A program made the position numbers and the translations under genes. Positions 1-10,576 of a stretch of DNA of 64,000 nt are shown in pieces (position 1 is the stretch's first letter; each line of letters opens with the position of its first letter). Location: contig OX419758.1 in assembly GCA_948567375.1 (NCBI GenBank), positions 30,881,001 through 30,945,000 on the forward strand, given 5' to 3'. The DNA is from Lunularia cruciata. Lineage: Eukaryota > Streptophyta > Marchantiopsida > Lunulariales > Lunulariaceae. Under the pieces are notes generated by a model. That model saw nothing but the letters and a program-made list of their open reading frames with translations, ran no database searches and was not told the DNA's origin.

Positions 1-632
1 AAGAAGATGGCTTGCTGCATGTTCACATCTGTGGTTTGTTCTAGCTTGAACATGGCCATCATCACTCCCATGATGCTTCTCCAAATTGGGTCCCGATAGG
101 ACTCCAACTTGTATCCATTCATCGTTCTTGGAGCAAAAAATGAATTGCAAATTTCCGCCGTCTCCTCTGTAGCATCACACTTCCGATAGAAGGTGATCCC
201 CGTTGGCTCTCCTACTTTTCTCCCCAATACTAACCTCCAATCCAACTCAATCCATCAAGCCGGATTTCCTCTCTGCCCTTCCACCTCGGGACCCTCCTCA
301 AAATTACTGGCAGCTATCTCTGCCATCACCCTCGAGAAACTGAAATTCCAATTCCATGCTAAGAAAGTAATAGGAAGTCTAGTCAAGACTTCAATTCTAG
401 CTACTACATCTAATCTTTGAATTGTGAAACTTCGCACCGCCAGCGCATTGGCCACCTTCTTTGCAATAATCTGCTCTCTTGTTCTACGACGCTGAAAGAT
501 GATGCACTCTCTTGGACGAGGACACTCTAACTCCCTTAGGAATGCGGAAAATTTCACTCTCGATGGGCTTCGGACATGCATTACTGCAGGATGACTATTC
601 AAAGGGATTGGAAATTTACTTGGCAGATTCAA
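1..632 (-). pseudogene. LTR-internal ORF, N-terminal part, type-I variant (E1 3' LTR)
   Basis: Minus-strand reading frame homologous to the N-terminal domain of the long ORF found in every family-E LTR; shared marks are LDVVARIEVL, TFLAWNWN, a GNPA motif and GYKLESYRDP. The open part 632-255 (125 codons) ends at a TGA just after GNPA; homology then continues in frame to the window edge (MQQAIFF near the left end). An upstream in-frame ATG near 690 is followed soon by another stop. Function unknown; no catalytic motif recognised. Confidence 0.7.
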
Positions 633-1033
633 CTTGTCCCTGCATAGTCACAATCTTATATTACCCTGAATTGCAATCATTCTTCCGTCAATTTCAAATT
701 TGACCTCCTCTCTTCTGTATGTTGATCATGGTCACTGTCAAGACATGCTTCTTCTACCTCTTCCATTTCTTGAAATGTACTTTCTTGCTAGGTACCAAGG
801 TTGTTAAATGGTCTTTGTATTGTCTGCGCCTTCAGACCCAAAGATGGTGCTCTTTGGACTTTTTCCGTCATACTTTTTTTCCGAGTACCTCCATCATCGG
901 ATCCGATGTTGTCTTCTTTGGATGTCCTCCAAAGTTACTTCCGTCCATTCTTTGTCCGCAATTTGACTTCTCGTGCTTACTTCTTCTCTTAAGCATTAAT
1001 AAATAGAGAAAAACAAAAAATGTGGGTACCACA
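1..1033 (-). repeat. E1 3' LTR, first about 1.03 kb (truncated by window edge)
   Basis: The LTR begins TGTGGTACCCACA (1033 to 1021) right after a polypurine tract and matches 19132-20183 and 40962-41893 over its length. It is the type-I LTR variant: after the shared terminal block it reads into a sequence different from the type-II LTRs (15022, 25804, 33260). It carries the start of the LTR-internal ORF. Confidence 0.85.
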
Positions 1034-1035
1034 TA

Positions 1036-1046
1036 CCCCCTCTCTC
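1036..1046 (-). other. Polypurine tract of E1
   Basis: Minus strand reads GAGAGAGGGGG, then TA, then the LTR start TGTGG. This is the expected position of the plus-strand primer of an LTR retrotransposon, and it shows that the TGTGG...CACA unit is an LTR. Confidence 0.8.
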
Positions 1047-1132
1047 AATGTGAGCATCCCCATGAACACCAACAAACCCTAAACCGGGTTTTTATACAAA
1101 GTCTGGTTTGGGGTCCAATATTTTCTAACCCT

Positions 1133-2271
1133 CTAACCATTGATGTGAGTTGCAAAAGGATTGCCATCCAGGTCTGCTAGTTGAATGGAACCATTAACAT
1201 ATATGTGCATCACATGATACGGTCCCATCCACCTCAGATGTAATTTTCTTGGAAAAAACATGCAATGATTATCATATAACAATACCAAGTCTCCCTCCTG
1301 AACAGCCACAAGTTTGATTCTTTTATCGTGCCTGACCTTCCGGTGTTCTTGAATTTCCTTTGTAGTTTGCATTGCATCACCCCTTTTCTCTTCCAACCAC
1401 ATCAGTTGATGGATCCGAAGATCTTGGCTTTCTTCCTTTGACAAACATTCTTCACAAAGTATTCTATATGTCGGTACTTCAAATTGAACTGGTAATATGG
1501 GATGCAATCCGTATGTCAACAAGTAAGGAGTTTGCTTGGTAGTAATCTTTTCAGTTGTTTGATATGCCCACAATGCTGCAGGTAACTTTGTATCCCAGTC
1601 ATAGGCATAATTGACTGTCACCTTATTCAAAATTTTGCACAACAATCCATTGGCCTTCTCCGTGAGTCTATTTGCTTTTGGGTTACAAGCCGTGGTCTTC
1701 CGATGTTTAATTTGGAAGTACTTGGTTAACGCTTCCACCATTGAGTTAAAAAAATGAGTACCCCTATCACTGACTAATGCCAGAGGACACCCATAATGGG
1801 AGATGATGTTTTGGAAGAAAAATTCTGCCACTGTCTCTGCATCATCTCTTCGTGTTGCCTCTGCTTCCACCATTTTGGTGGCATAATTGGTACAAACCAG
1901 GATGTACCTCTTTCTTGTGACACGGGTTACTAGTTGAATAAGACCCACAAAATCAATACCCCATTTCTCAAATGGGGCTAGGGGCAAAATTGGTTTCAAA
2001 GGCTACTGGGAAGTTGCCGTCGTTTCCCTATTCTTTGACAAGCATCACAGCTTTGAATATGGGCATGAGTATCTTTATACATCATAGGCTACCAATACCC
2101 TGCCAAAAGAATTTTCTTCACCGTATTTTTCAGGGCATAGTGTCCCTCCGATGCTTCCGAGTGTAAGGATTTGATGACTCCTCCGACTTTGTATGGTTCC
2201 AGACATCTCCGAAGTACTTCATCTTTGCCTATTTTAAACAAAATGTTGTGTTTCAATTGGTACGGTCCCAT
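1133..2271 (-). pseudogene. E1 integrase (zinc-binding plus catalytic core)
   Basis: The zinc-binding part lies at 2271-2089 (LHSEASEGHY, then CDACQR just after a TAG at 2089-2091). The catalytic core is open from 1999 to 1133 (288 codons): WGIDFVG, VSDRGTHF and NRLTEKAN supply the D, D and E; I count 35 residues between the second D and the E. The C-terminal tail (VQEGDLVLLYD, LHLRWMGPYHV) has the usual plant Ty3 GPY-like module and no chromodomain. It normally inserts the cDNA into chromosomes. The internal stop makes this copy a pseudogene. Confidence 0.88.
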
Positions 2272-2364
2272 TTTCCAAAGAAAGACTGCCCTTTGTTCCT
2301 AGTCTAGCCTTTTAGGACAATGGCATGTATGCAAATAGTGATATTCTGCCGCATTCTACGTACT

Positions 2365-2769
2365 TCAAACAACCATTAAATGATATAGCTCTTCATCAAG
2401 AAACCAATCATCAATTTCCAAATCTTGGTCTTGAGTTTCTAACCTGGATAAGAAGTCCGCATTTGATTGCGAAGCTCCCTTCCTTATTTGTACAGTGTAT
2501 GTGAATTCTTGTAACAACAAGATCCATCGTGCAATTAGCCCGGACAAATCTGCCTTCTTGACCAAGTGTTGCAGTGCATAATGGTCCACATAGAAGACAA
2601 ATTTGTATCCCAACAGGTAGTGGTGAAATTTCTTGCAGGCATACACCATTTTGAGTGCTTCTCGTTCAGTCGTTGAATAGTTTTTTTCTGAGACTGATAA
2701 TTGTTGGCTGGTGTAATATATTGGGTAGTCCTTCTTCTTCTTGTCCTGCTGACTTAATACAACACCGAT
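2365..2769 (-). pseudogene. E1 RNase H, C-terminal portion (split by A2)
   Basis: Continues the RNase H frame broken at 10577 by the A2 insertion: SIGVVLSQQD, TTEREALKMVYA (catalytic E), FYVDHYALQHL (catalytic D), SNADFLSRLE (final D). Open to a stop at 2365. The codons on both sides of A2 join in frame if one copy of the ggac duplication is removed, so A2 landed in a readable RNase H gene. Confidence 0.88.
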
Positions 2770-2773
2770 GGAC

Positions 2774-3452
2774 TGTGAGCCGGCCTGTCTCTCACTCAAG
2801 ATGAACCTCTGATGGCTATTATGGTAGCGCACCATGGACTAAGAAGGCAAGGAACCCCAACTCCATCATACTCTTCCAAGGCTAACACTCCAAGACTCAA
2901 GACATTGCTCACTAGAGAACTCAATGAGAGAGAGATAGTTGCAAATGAAAGGATGATGAGTACCTCCTCACCCCTTGTTTATATACTTGTGAAATAGTTA
3001 CATACCAAAGTTACTAATTACCGTAGTAACTCAAGTTACTAGACTAAAAGTTAAGTAAAGTCAAAAAGTAGAAAGGAATATCCATTCACATGGGCATATT
3101 CCCCTTATCTTGACCCAACCACTAAAGCAAGGATTCCTTCACATGGGCTATCCTTGGACTAAAGAAGACTCCAAAACAAAAAGGCTTGCGGGCCCAAGAG
3201 TTCTCAACTCTTTCCCCAAAGCCAAACACCTAGGAATAATACCAAGTCAACACACTAAAATCCAAAATAGTGGTGCTCATCTTTTCTACTTCCTCTAAAG
3301 TAAGGTCCCATCTATCTTAGCTATGACTAACTTTAGCTAACCATGACTAATATAGAACCATCCTTTATCTCTATATAAATAATATCTCTTAAGTACTTGT
3401 AATACCAAGCTAAATATCACAATACCACACACATGCACAAATGGGTGTTACA
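2774..3452 (-). repeat. A2 3' LTR
   Basis: Starts TGTAACACCC (3452) and ends GGCCGGCTCACA (2774). Near-identical to 9894-10572 and 57928-58606. Short ORFs in it recur in every LTR copy only because the LTR is repeated. Confidence 0.95.
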
Positions 3453-3461
3453 TTTACCCCC
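3453..3461 (-). other. Polypurine-type tract of A2
   Basis: Minus strand reads CCGGGGGTAAA immediately before the LTR start TGTAAC. The same tract precedes the 3' LTRs of A3 and A4. Confidence 0.6.
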
Positions 3462-3500
3462 GGACTAAGTTTTCACTTTGTCCTCAAAGTGAAGGTCTCT

Positions 3501-6500
3501 CTACCTTCTATGGTACATCTTCAACTTATCATGGTTAATCCTATCAAAGTATCTTCCTCCCAACTCCTTGAGATCATAGGTGTAATAGCCCCACACCTTC
3601 TCCACTATGAAAGGTCCAAAGTACTTCGGCAAAAACTTCTTTTGCACTCTCTTGAATCGAATGGAATCAAACAACATTACTCAATCACCTTCTTTGAAAG
3701 GCTCCACCTTCTTCTTGTCTTGCCTCTTATCATAGCTCTCCTTTTGTTTCCTTTGGGCTTGCTCCACTTGAACCATAGCAACTGCTCTTGCCTCTTCCAA
3801 CTCCATGAGTTGATCCTTCCTTGACTTCTCTGCATCACCTCCTTGTGCTTTCTTCAATCTCCTATGAATGCTTTGGAAGGAAGGAAGATCAAAGTGAATA
3901 GGTAAGGTAGACTCAATACCATACACCAATTGAAATGGAGAATATCCAGTGGAAGTTTTCATGGTTGTCCTATACTCCCACAAAACTGCATGTATCCTCT
4001 TGTCCCAATGATGTTTTGCCCCCTCCATTTCTGCATCTTTGGTCAACATCATGCACAAGGTCTGATTGGTTCTCTCTGCCAAGCCATTGGAATTTGGCTT
4101 ATAGGATGTAGTTACTCTATGTGTGATAGAGAAATGTCGTAGCATGGCTGTAGTAATGCTTCCTGTAAACTCTCCTCCTCTATCAGAAACCAACTCCAAA
4201 GGGCATCCAAATCTAGTGATAATGCGTTCATAAAGAAATCTACCCACTTCATCTTCATTCTTGTCCCTCAATGGTCTAGCCTCAACCCACTTGGTAAGGT
4301 AATCAGTAACTACCACAATGTACCGATTGTTCCTTGGGATTCTATTGAGAGGACCTACAAAATCAATTCCCCACTTCTCAAAAGGTCCTAGCAATGGAAT
4401 TGATCTAAGTGGTGGAGTGGATGTAGACTTTCTAGCAAAAGCTTGACAAACATGACAAGTTTTGCAATAATCAAGACAATCCTTGAAAATCCCTCTCCAA
4501 TGGTAACCTGCATCTAGAATCTTGAAAGCAGTCACCTTTCCTGCAAAGTGTCCTCCACATACTAAACCTTCATGAAACTCCTTTATGAGTAGGATAGACT
4601 CTTCCTTACCCACTGCTCTTCGAAGTAGACCATCTGTTCCTTGGTGAAAAAGAATATCCTCCACCATTGTGTAAGGTCTAGATCTTGCTACAAGGGCTTT
4701 CCTCTCCCTAGCATGCATCCCTTCTGGATAGTTACCTTTTGTCACAAAATCCACAATCTCCTTGTACTCCATTGGAACCTCTTGAGTGACTGAGATTGTC
4801 ATGAGCTCCTCATCCGGGAAGGAATCATCCACTGGCTCATCTCCATCATGATCATAGGCTCTAGATAATAAATCAACATTTGCATGTTTCTTTCCTGGCC
4901 TATCTTCAATGGTGTAGTCATACTCAGACAAGAGTATCATCCACCTTGCTAGTCTCCCTTCAACATTAGGCTTGTTGAAGATGTACTTCAAAGCTTTGTG
5001 ATCCGTGACAATGGTGGCTTTCCCTCCAATCAAGTAGTGTCTAAACTTCTTGAGACCAAAGATCACTGCCAACCATTCTCTCTCCGTGACAGAGAAGTTC
5101 TTCTCTGCTGAAACCATCTGCCTACTAGCATAAGCTATTAGATGATCACGCCCATCTTGGTCTAATTGACTAAGAGTGCATCCTATAGCTACATTAGAAG
5201 CATCAGTGTAGAGGATGAAAGGTTTACTCCAATCAGGTTTAGCAAGAATTGGAGCTACAACAAGGGATTGCTTGAGCTCCTCAAAAGCTTTGAGAGCCTC
5301 CTTGTCTTCCAAAATCACCATGTAATCTACACCCTTCTTCATGTAGATGGTCAATGCATAAGCCTTGTTGGAAAATGAGAAGATGAACCTCCTATAGTAC
5401 CCAACCATCCCCAAGAATTGGCGTAACTTTGTCAAGCTTGAAGGGAATGGAAGGTCTGAGATTTTCCTCACCTTCTCAAGATCAACTGCTATTCCATCCT
5501 TGGAGATGATATGCCCCAAAAGTAGACCTTCTTCACATCCAAAAATGCACTTCTCTGGGTTGAGTGATGCATTTGCCTCATCCAAGCGTTGCAAGACTTT
5601 GATTAGGTGCTCAAAGTGCTCCTCCTTGCTCCCATAGACACAAAAGTCATCAATGAAATCTCTCACAAATTTCCCAATGAAAGGTTCAAATACCTTGTTC
5701 ATGAACCGTTGGAATGTGGCTGGAGCATTGCAAAGCCCAAAAGGCATGACCTTGAAAGCGTAAGTTCCCCAAGGTGTGGTGAATGTGGTGAGTTGTTGAT
5801 GCTCTGGTGCAATCTTGATTTGGTTATATCCACTATAACCATCTCCAAAACTGTAACTCTCATGACCTGCAACCTCCTCCAAGATCTCATCAATGAATGG
5901 CAATGGGTAGTAGTCCTTCTTGGTAACAACATTGAGTTTCTTGTAATCCACACATACCCGAAGCTTGCCATTCTTTTTCTTCACAATGACAATTGGAGAC
6001 ACCCATTCTGAATTCTCCACCTCAAAGATAAATCTAGCCTCCTTGAGCTTATCAATCTCCTCCTTCACAACCAAAGATATTGGTGGGCTAATGCGATGTT
6101 GCTTTTGGCGGATTGGTCTTGCATGTGACTCCACCTCTATCTTGTGCTCCTCCAAGGTGACTTCCTTCAAATCCTTGTAACTAAAAGCAAACACATGGAT
6201 GAACTTGCGGAAAATCTCCTCAAATCTCACCTTCTCCTCCTTGGTAACATTTGGGCCATACTTGAGGGTAGATAACCTTCTCTCTACCTCCTCAAGTGTC
6301 AATGGTGATTTATCTAGGTCCTTCAAAACCTCTGGCTTAGGTGCAAAATCCATAGCACACAAAGGATACACATCTGAATCAGATTCAGATTCATCCTCCT
6401 CCGTGGAAGTTTCCTCTTCCATGCTTGTGTCCACACCTGAAGCTCCTTCTTCAGAATCTGAGTCCCAATAATCAGAAGATGGTGTATCTGAATGTGAAGT

Positions 6501-8327
6501 GTTGGTGGTGTTAGTCACAGGAACAGTGACTCTATGGTTTGATGGCCCAATCCTCAAGTACCCTTTGTGCCATCGATCAGTTGTGCGTGCTGCTCTCAAC
6601 CATGGCCTCCCAAGAAGTAAGTCATAGCTTGAATCCTTCAAGACTTGGAAAGTCATGAGATTTTGAACTCCCATAACTGAAACTACCACCTTATCCATCA
6701 CCCCTACTGGTCAAACTTGTTGCTTGTTTGCCATGCTCACCACAAATGTTGAAGGTCTTGAGGGTATCATACCCAACTTCTTCATCAACCTTTCTGACAT
6801 GGCATTCACTGCTGATCCTCCATCAACCAATGCATCCTTGATGTTGTGACCATTCACTCTCACATCAATCTTGGAGGCATATTCAAAAGCTACCCATGGT
6901 GCTGGCTTGGCATCCACCACCCCCATTGATACTAGAACTTTTGCCTTCTTCTTCTTCTTGCTCCTTGTAGAACTCAAACCACCTCTAAGCTCCTTTCTCA
7001 AGGTAGGGTTCAAAGCAATTAATTGGCCCACTGTGATGTTAGCCTTGTGACTACCAACATCCTCCAACACATTGTAGTTCCATTGTTGCTTTGAGATCAA
7101 GAAGTCCTCCATCCCCAACTTCTTCCTTGGAGTCTTTGTTGTTGATGGTGTTGAGGTGCGAGTGCTCCTAGTAGACATAGGAGTATCCTTGCTTGAAGTA
7201 AATCCTTGAGAAGAGTGAACATCCTCTGCAAAACGAGCTCTCTTCTTCTCTTGTGCCAAAAGCTCCAAATTAAGACCCTTGGAGTTTGAGCACTCTCCCT
7301 TCTCATACTTGCTCTCAACCACATCTATGGATGATATCCCCTTACCTTTGTTGGGATTAGGAGCCACTTGGGTTTCACTACCTCCCTCTTTCCCTCTATT
7401 GGCTCCCTCATAACCCCTTCCTCCATGGTAAGTGGAATTTGGGCAATTCCTTTGGATATGGCCTATTCCTCCACAACCAAAACAATTTCTATCATTGAAA
7501 TTGTTGGCTGGTTGGCCTCCTCTATATGGATAGTTTCCATAACTCCTAGGCCCTCTCCCTACATTCTGATCTACCTCTTTCTTCTCCCATAGTTGCACCA
7601 CATTGATCTTGAGATCCGCAAGTTATTCTGTGATGGTTTGGAGTGGATCTTTTGGTGGAGGTGCAAGAACTGGAGCAACTACTACTTGTGGTGCAACCCT
7701 TGTCACCAAAGTATCAGAAGTTCCACCATACTTGTAGCCTTGAGGAGGATGCACAACCTCCTTCACCACCAAATCACTCTCATCCCCTTCCAAACTCTCC
7801 TCCATACAAATTGCGATCTTGATAGCTTCAACCTCGGAAGAAGGTTTTTCATATCTCACCTTGCTTCTAATTTGTGGTCTCAATCCTCCCACAAAATTCT
7901 TGGTGAGCATGGCCCCTATGCCAATCATTGTAGTCTCCACATCATCCCCACCCTTCCTCAACACTATGCGAAATCTGGACTCCAACTTTTCCACTCTTTC
8001 CACATAGACCCTCACTTTCTCTCCATCTCCTTGCTTGAGAAATGTAACCTCACTCATCAATCTCTCATAACTCTCATCAGTAAGAAAGTTCTCAATGAAT
8101 GCTGAAGTCAAAGTCTCCCAAGACTCCTCTTCCCCCTCTCTCCTCTCTCTCTTTTGGTATTCTAACTCATACCATGTAAGTGCTGCATCCTCAAAGAAAT
8201 CTGGTAATAATGAGGCCCACTCATTCTTCCTCCTCTCATTGTTTCCTATGCAAGCTCTCTTGAAGTCTCTCACAAAGGCCTCCACATCTTCTCCATCCTT
8301 GCCAAAGAAAACCGGAAGTTTCTCCAT
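3501..8327 (-). pseudogene. A2 gag-pol polyprotein, three nonsense codons
   Basis: One reading frame of 1609 codons including the stop, from ATG at 8327 (MEKLPVFFGKDGED) to the stop at 3503-3501. Order: gag core, CCHC knuckle CFGCGGIGHIQRNC, protease with LVDGGSAVNAM and LLGRPWL, RT with FIDDF, RNase H (TDAS, TERE, VTDH, DLLSR), integrase zinc finger (HEGLVCGGHF, CKTCHVCQ) and core (GIDFVGPL, VSDRGGEF, GLAERTN with a 35-residue D-E spacing), and a short C-terminal tail without a chromodomain. Internal stops: TAA 7625-7623 (CAA in A1), TGA 6713-6711 (CGA in A1) and TGA 3683-3681 (TGG in A3 and A4). DGGS instead of DTG/DSG at the protease site is, as I recall, common in plant Tat/Ogre-type elements. 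Confidence 0.93.
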
Positions 8328-8561
8328 CTTAACCCCTCACTATCTTTCTTTTCTCTCAATTTTTTTTTCTCTTTTCTTTTCTCTCACTCTATTACTAATA
8401 GAGTATATACATAACTAACACCATCTGAGAATAATCCACTCTAGGGAACACAAAAGGTTCAGGTTGCTCCAAGATTTCTATAGCAACATCAAATCCTAGA
8501 GTGCATATTAATCTAACTCTCATGGATAGTTTATCCATAAGTTGAAAGATTATCTCCATCA

Positions 8562-9033
8562 CTAATCTTGAGAACTAGCTGATGAAGGTGGTAGTATTTC
8601 TGTAGCTGTCCTAAGACTCTCTCCAAGATCCTTCACCAAAGTTTCCAAAAGTGCTTTTACTCCACTACACTCATGTCTTTTTGGAAGTCCTTCAACTCCA
8701 CAAACCTCACACAACTCCTTGGTCTTAGATCTTCTCCCTCCCAATCTTGGTGAAGAAGGTCCAACATGCAAACCCAAGTCAAGTAAGCCTCTCCTTTCCC
8801 TCAATCTCTTGCTCTCAAAGGTCAATGGACATGAACTTGCCTTATGTCCCTTCTCTCCACATAGAAAGCACTTAGACTCACTCTTTCCTCCAAGTGGTGT
8901 AGGTTTTTGGATCTTCCCAACACTCTTCAAATTCTATTGTAAACTCTCTTTTCCTCAAATCCACCCCTACAATCACCTCAAACCCTTGGGGAACCTTGCA
9001 TAATCTCAATTTCCACTCTTGATGACCCTCCAT
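8562..9033 (-). pseudogene. A2 leader zinc-knuckle ORF (ORF c), frameshifted
   Basis: Homologue of the intact 157-aa ORF at 59467-59940 in A1. The ATG at 9033 starts MEGHQEWKLRLCKVPQG. A small deletion near 8935-8945 shifts the frame, and the rest (from 8930) keeps CFLCGEKGHKASSC (CX2CX4HX4C) and CEVCGVEGLPKRHEC (CX2CX8HXC) to a stop at 8562. It lies between the primer-binding site and gag on the coding strand, where most Ty3 elements have no protein gene. Confidence 0.75.
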
Positions 9034-9681
9034 GTTCCCCAAGATGAATCTAAACACTCAAACATGCTTTTTGTTGATCTCAAACTTCTCATGCATGAGA
9101 TCTCCACTCTGCAGAATTGACCCTTCCTCACAATGTCACTCAAATCTCCGAATCAATACGTCACAGTCCTCTGAAATTTTTCAAACTTCATCACAACTCC
9201 AGGGCGTCCCTCCCTGCAAAATTTCAGATCTTTTCATTGAGCCATTTGATCTAGACACCTTTCTATTCAGCACCCATATTTCAGATTTGGTCTGAAAACC
9301 ACCCCCCGCACTTCCAAAACTCATAACGCCCTGCGCAAAATTGATCTATCTCTAATTTTTGTGGCAGCAGGTAGGGTACAATGCACTGAATTTTCTTGGA
9401 ACTTTTCAGGACAATTCACGGAAAATGGAAGAAATGGCAGACTCTGTACAATTTTCCAGAGAGCATGCAGTTGCGGGAGCACTTTACCCTATCAACTTTC
9501 AAAAATTCTAGCCCAGTGCGCATAAAAGCTCTCTCAATAATTTCAAGTGTGCTAACTGAAAGATAACCCAAGCTATCATGTGTAGAAATCTCAAGTCCAG
9601 ATCTCAAACTTGAGATTTTGCCCAAAATCACCTTCATCCCCAAAATCTGCAATCCACCTCACACAATCTCTCCAATTCCTC
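9034..9681 (-). other. A2 untranslated leader segment
   Basis: About 650 bp between the 56-aa ORF and the zinc-knuckle ORF. It is well conserved in A1 (58819-59466) and A5. A 78-codon frame (9652-9416) is present but does not stay open in A3, so I treat the stretch as leader RNA with no convincing gene. Confidence 0.5.
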
Positions 9682-9852
9682 TCATGTGTACAAGATGTAC
9701 AAAATCACCTCAAAGACATCATAATGAACTACATGGTATACAAATGGATCTTGGTTCTCTGACATAAGTTCAGCCCTCTCCTCTCCTAATGTTCTCTCCA
9801 AGTGAGCTCTCATAGCCTCCTTCTGCCTAATGTAGAATTGGACGCGGAACAT
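9682..9852 (-). CDS. A2 56-aa leader ORF (ORF a)
   Basis: ATG at 9852, stop at 9682; MFRVQFYIRQKEA near the start, FEVILYILYT at the end. The same 57-codon frame, with start and stop in the same places and mostly conservative changes, occurs in A1 (58648-58818), A3 (42626-42796) and A5 (21232-21402). It begins about 20 bp after the primer-binding site. No known domain; it could encode a small protein or act as an upstream ORF controlling gag translation. Confidence 0.5.
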   Translation of the reverse strand: MFRVQFYIRQKEAMRAHLERTLGEERAELMSENQDPFVYHVVHYDVFEVILYILYT

Positions 9853-9872
9853 TATCTTGCCTTCTAGAGAGG

Positions 9873-9889
9873 TCCCGGCAACGGAACCA
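9873..9889 (-). other. A2 primer-binding site
   Basis: Minus strand TGGTTCCGTTGCCGGGA, starting a few bases after the LTR end. It would pair with a tRNA 3' end closing in CCA. It resembles the tRNA-Asp type site of Athila/Tat elements with several mismatches; the tRNA is not identified with certainty. Confidence 0.65.
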
Positions 9890-9893
9890 AAAA

Positions 9894-10572
9894 TGTGAGC
9901 CGGCCTGTCTCTCACTCAAGATGAACCTCTGATGGCTATTATGGTAGCGCACCATGGACTAAGAAGGCAAGGAACCCCAACTCCATCATACTCCTCCAAG
10001 GCTAACACTCCAAGACTCAAGACATTGCTCACTAGAGAACTCAATGAGAGAGAGATAGTTGCAAATGAAAGGATGATGAGTACCTCCTCACCCCTTGTTT
10101 ATATACTTGTGAAATAGTTACGTACCAAAGTTAATAATTACCGTAGTAACTCAAGTTACTAGACTAAAAGTCAAGTAAAGTCAAAAAGTAGAAAGGAATA
10201 TCCATTCACATGGGCATATTCCCCTTATCTTGACCCAACCACTAAAGCAAGGATTCCTTCACATGGGCTATCCTTGGACTAAAGAAGAATCCAAAACAAA
10301 AAGGCTTGCGGGCCCAAGAGTTCTCAACTCTTTCCCCAAAGCCAAACACCTAGGAATAATACCAAGTCAACACACTAAAATCCAAAATAGTGGTGCTCAT
10401 CTTTTCTACTTCCTCTAAAGTAAGGTCCCATCTATCTTAGCTATGACTAACTTTAGCTAACCATGACTAATATAGAACCATCCTTTATCTCTATATAAAT
10501 AATATCTCTTAAGTACTTGTAATACCAAGCTAAATATCACAATACCACACACATGCACAAATGGGTGTTACA
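9894..10572 (-). repeat. A2 5' LTR
   Basis: 679 bp, TGTAACACCC...GGCTCACA, followed on the coding strand by the primer-binding site. Contains a TATA box at 10097-10105. Confidence 0.95.
10097..10105 (-). promoter_or_regulatory. TATA box in A2 5' LTR
   Basis: TATATAAAC followed by AAGGGG on the minus strand, about 200 bp before the LTR end; conserved in the LTRs of A1, A3 and A4. Probable core promoter of the genomic RNA. Confidence 0.6.
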
Positions 10573-10576
10573 GGAC

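Larger units (their letters stand above)
2774..10572 (-). mobile_element. A2: near-complete family A Ty3-type retrotransposon
   Basis: Two 679-bp LTRs (2774-3452 and 9894-10572) flank a primer-binding site, leader ORFs and a gag-pol frame, all minus strand. A 4-bp duplication ggac lies at 2770-2773 and 10573-10576. By eye the LTRs differ at about five positions (about 0.7%), so the insertion is recent. It sits inside E1 RNase H. The gag-pol frame has three nonsense codons and no frameshift that I can see. Confidence 0.95.

Noticed and set aside
2812-3298. Small ORFs (about 61-62 aa) recurring in five places with nearly identical protein
   Set aside because: They lie inside family A LTRs and recur only because the LTR does; they cross the TATA region, face against transcription in several cases, and show no domain.
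6711-6713. Programmed stop-codon readthrough between gag and pol in family A
   Set aside because: The TGA lies inside the protease domain, A1 has CGA there, and other stops of the same type are scattered elsewhere.
7068-7640. Small ORFs opposite and overlapping gag in family A
   Set aside because: Out-of-frame shadows with no conservation beyond that imposed by gag.
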